Source of the DNA: Camelus bactrianus
Lineage: Eukaryota > Chordata > Mammalia > Artiodactyla > Camelidae
Length of the DNA: 64,000 nucleotides
Reading direction: 5' to 3'
Assembly (NCBI RefSeq): GCF_048773025.1
Contig: NC_133547.1
Location: forward strand, 196,001-260,000
In this document: in pieces, positions 62,069-64,000 of the stretch
How positions within the stretch are numbered: the stretch's first letter is position 1
Layout: each line of letters begins with the position of its first letter
Notes under the pieces: model-generated
The model's database searches: none
The model's input: only the letters and a program-made list of their open reading frames with translations
What the model was told of the DNA's origin: nothing
Translations under genes and position numbers: made by a program

Positions 62069-63453
62069 CTACGTGGATTCTCGGATGTCAAATAGCACAG
62101 ACGTGCCCACAGGAGGCTCTTCCACCCCAATAACGTGCACTGGGTTTTTCTCTTGCATGATTTCATGGATGTCAAACAGGGCAAGCGCTCGGCCAGCAGG
62201 CTGTCCGGCCTTCATCCCGCCCCCAGGATTCTCGCCCGAGGGTGCCAGCGGGTGCCGGCTGAGGTGCGGGCTCCGGCCACGGGGCTGCTGGCGCCGCCGG
62301 CCTCGGCCGCGGGGCTCCTCCCGGCTGTGCGTGATCTGGTGTCGGATGAGGTGCGAGCTCTGACTGAAACACTTGCCACACTGGCCACACTTGAAGGGCC
62401 TGTCGCTCCGGGGGGCCCTCTCACCCGGGGCCAGGGGTTCCGGCCACTCAGGCTTCGTGAGAGCCGGCATCTGCTCGAAGACCAGCCTCTCCCCGACGTG
62501 CTTGCGCTGGTGCTGGGCCAGGGAAGAGCTGTGCCGGAAGCCCTTCCCGCAGTGGTTGCACTCATAGGGCCGCTCCTCAGTGTGAGTCCTCAGGTGCAGG
62601 AACAGGCAGGTGGTCCGCGAGAAGGCCTTCCCGCACACGCTGCAGGCGTAGGGCTTCTCCCCGGTGTGCGTGCGCCGGTGGCGGCCCAGGGAGGAGTTCT
62701 GATTGAAGGCGCGCCCGCAGTCCTGACACTCGTAGGGCTTCTCCCCGGTGTGGATCCTCCGGTGGACCGTGAGGTGAGTGCTGTGGCAGAAAGACTTGCC
62801 GCACTCGGCGCACTTGTAGGGCTTGTCACCCGTGTGGATGCGCTCGTGCTGGACCAGGGAGGAGTTCTGGCTGAAGGCCTTCCCGCACTCCTTGCACATG
62901 TACGGCCTCTCTCCCGTGTGGATCCTCTTGTGCACCGTGAGGTGCGCGTTGTGGTTGAAGGACTTCCCGCAGTCAGCACACTTGTAGGGTTTATCCTGAG
63001 CCTGGCTGCGCACGGGCTCTGGCCCGGGAACAGTCGGCCCCGGGGCTTTGCCACAGTCACTGCCATCACCCAGCTGTTGTCCTGAGCCCGTCTGCTGACC
63101 CGCTGAGCTGGAGTTCTGTTCCGAGCTGGGAGCCTGTGAGTCATGGGTCCACAAGTATTCTGCCCCAGAGATCTCTGGGAATGGGTGCAGGTCTGAACTC
63201 ACCACACAGTCTTCCCCGAGTCGGATGCTTTCGTGGCTTCCATCTCGAACTGGTCCTTCCTTGAGGCTGAATTCCAATTGCCTCAAATGTCCCTGGTCTG
63301 TCTCTGGTACTTCGGGGACCTGGCCCTCACACCCCGCATCTTCCCCAGGGGTGGTGGGACACGGAGCCTCCATCAGGAGGCCTTCCTCTCCCTTCTCGTC
63401 AGGAAGGCCCTGCTCCCGGGGTGGCGCTCGGCCTTCAGGTCCAGGCTCCCAGC
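62069..63453 (-). CDS. ZNF8: ZNF8 finger exon (KRAB zinc-finger protein, partial)
   Basis: Last coding exon of ZNF8, a nuclear KRAB-C2H2 repressor; the mouse protein is reported to bind SMAD1 and damp BMP signalling. The exon starts at 63453 after the acceptor ggttttctttcag (phase 1, GWEPGPEG) and ends at TAG 62069-62071 with VLFDIREST, as in human. Pre-finger markers [13 protein letters not shown] and [11 protein letters not shown] also match. Seven canonical fingers: [120 protein letters not shown], then a gap ([16 protein letters not shown], a degenerate finger) and [20 protein letters not shown]. All seven keep both Cys and both His. The KRAB exons are upstream, beyond the window end. Confidence 0.97.
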
Positions 63454-64000
63454 CTGAAAGAAAACCAGAGAGCTGTGAGGGGCTGGGGGAGAAAACACAG
63501 AGAAAACACAGAGCCTGTGTCCTGTGTCCTAAGGACCTGCGCAACCTCCAGGCAAATCCCAATTCTGCTGTTACTGCAACACCAGTGCCCTGTCTGCAAA
63601 CACAGATTCACTCATTCACTCTTTTCAACAACTTCTTCAGCACCCATCATGGCCAGATATTGATATTGGTCAGGAGCTGGCGCAGTACAGCCCCCAAGCT
63701 ACTAAGTGTTTTCAGGTTTTTAAATAACTGTAGGAAAAAAATACATGACAGAGATGGCAAAATTCGGAAGCTGTCCCCTGGCTGTTCGGTCAGACAGCCA
63801 TGGAAGTCCTGCTGACGAGGCAGTCTGCAGGTGACACCAAGCTCACTCATCAGCTGATCTTCAACCTCAAAACAGGGAGACGATGCAGGATTAGCGGGGT
63901 GGGCCCAAAGCCACCGCCTCAACCTTGAAAAGCAGGAGGAGGCAGAAGGGAGAGGCTGGCTGGGCAGAAGGCATGAGCCAGAGGATTTGGGTGCATCTCG
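63454..64000 (-). other. ZNF8: ZNF8 intron (partial)
   Basis: Intron 5' of the finger exon. I looked for a KRAB-B exon on the minus strand and found none in these 547 bases. No named repeat recognised. Confidence 0.7.

Noticed and set aside
62135-63085. 316-codon open frame on the plus strand
   Set aside because: Antisense shadow of the ZNF8 finger array, with a periodic composition that mirrors the finger linker.
63454-64000. KRAB exon of ZNF8
   Set aside because: No KRAB-A or KRAB-B coding was visible on the minus strand; it must lie beyond the window.

Overview
The window is mammalian nuclear DNA and almost certainly from a camelid (camel, llama or alpaca). Genes are split into exons with GT/AG junctions, and introns and spacers carry MIR, L2, L1, hAT-MITE and MaLR fossils. 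Four copies belong to a tRNA-derived SINE with the 5' head ggggaggGTATAGCTCAG and a tail resembling AAATAAACCTAATTACCTCCCC, which I recognise as the camelid-specific (Vic-1 type) SINE. Three of the four have visible target-site duplications. The species cannot be fixed from the sequence.

Gene order matches the end of human 19q, read in reverse: RPS5 (-), a degraded C2H2 zinc-finger gene where ZNF837 should lie (+), ZNF497 (+), A1BG (+), ZSCAN22 (-) and the zinc-finger exon of ZNF8 (-, cut off by the window end). RNF225, expected just beyond RPS5, is not inside the window.

Layout: 1.2-5.5 kb RPS5, all six exons, TOP-type start. 9.1-9.8, 14.5-15.1 and 22.1-22.7 kb: CpG-rich promoter-like blocks, each with one RFX X-box-like 14-mer. 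13.8-14.25 kb: zinc-finger relic. 16.0-16.9 kb: solo LTR nested in an older MaLR LTR. 24.8-27.6 kb: ZNF497 with a broken SCAN exon upstream. 31.1-35.3 kb: A1BG, eight exons, five Ig domains. 35.9-38.3 kb: L1 debris. 40.9-48.5 kb: ZSCAN22, with an intact SCAN exon, a frame-shifted finger exon and an unusual promoter array. 48.6-61.9 kb: repeat-rich spacer with an orphan CpG promoter at 52.9-53.2 kb. 62.07-63.45 kb: ZNF8 finger exon.

Main message: the housekeeping gene (RPS5), the plasma protein gene (A1BG) and ZNF8 look sound, but the three zinc-finger genes between them are decaying in different ways. One is a relic. One keeps an open frame but has lost metal ligands in five of nine fingers. 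One keeps its SCAN domain and has frame-shifted away its fingers, leaving a coherent finger-less 315-codon frame. The most unusual regulatory object is a roughly 400-bp array just upstream of ZSCAN22 exon 1, with eight ZNF143/THAP11-type cores interleaved with CRE sites.

Comparisons with human proteins are from memory, not from a search.
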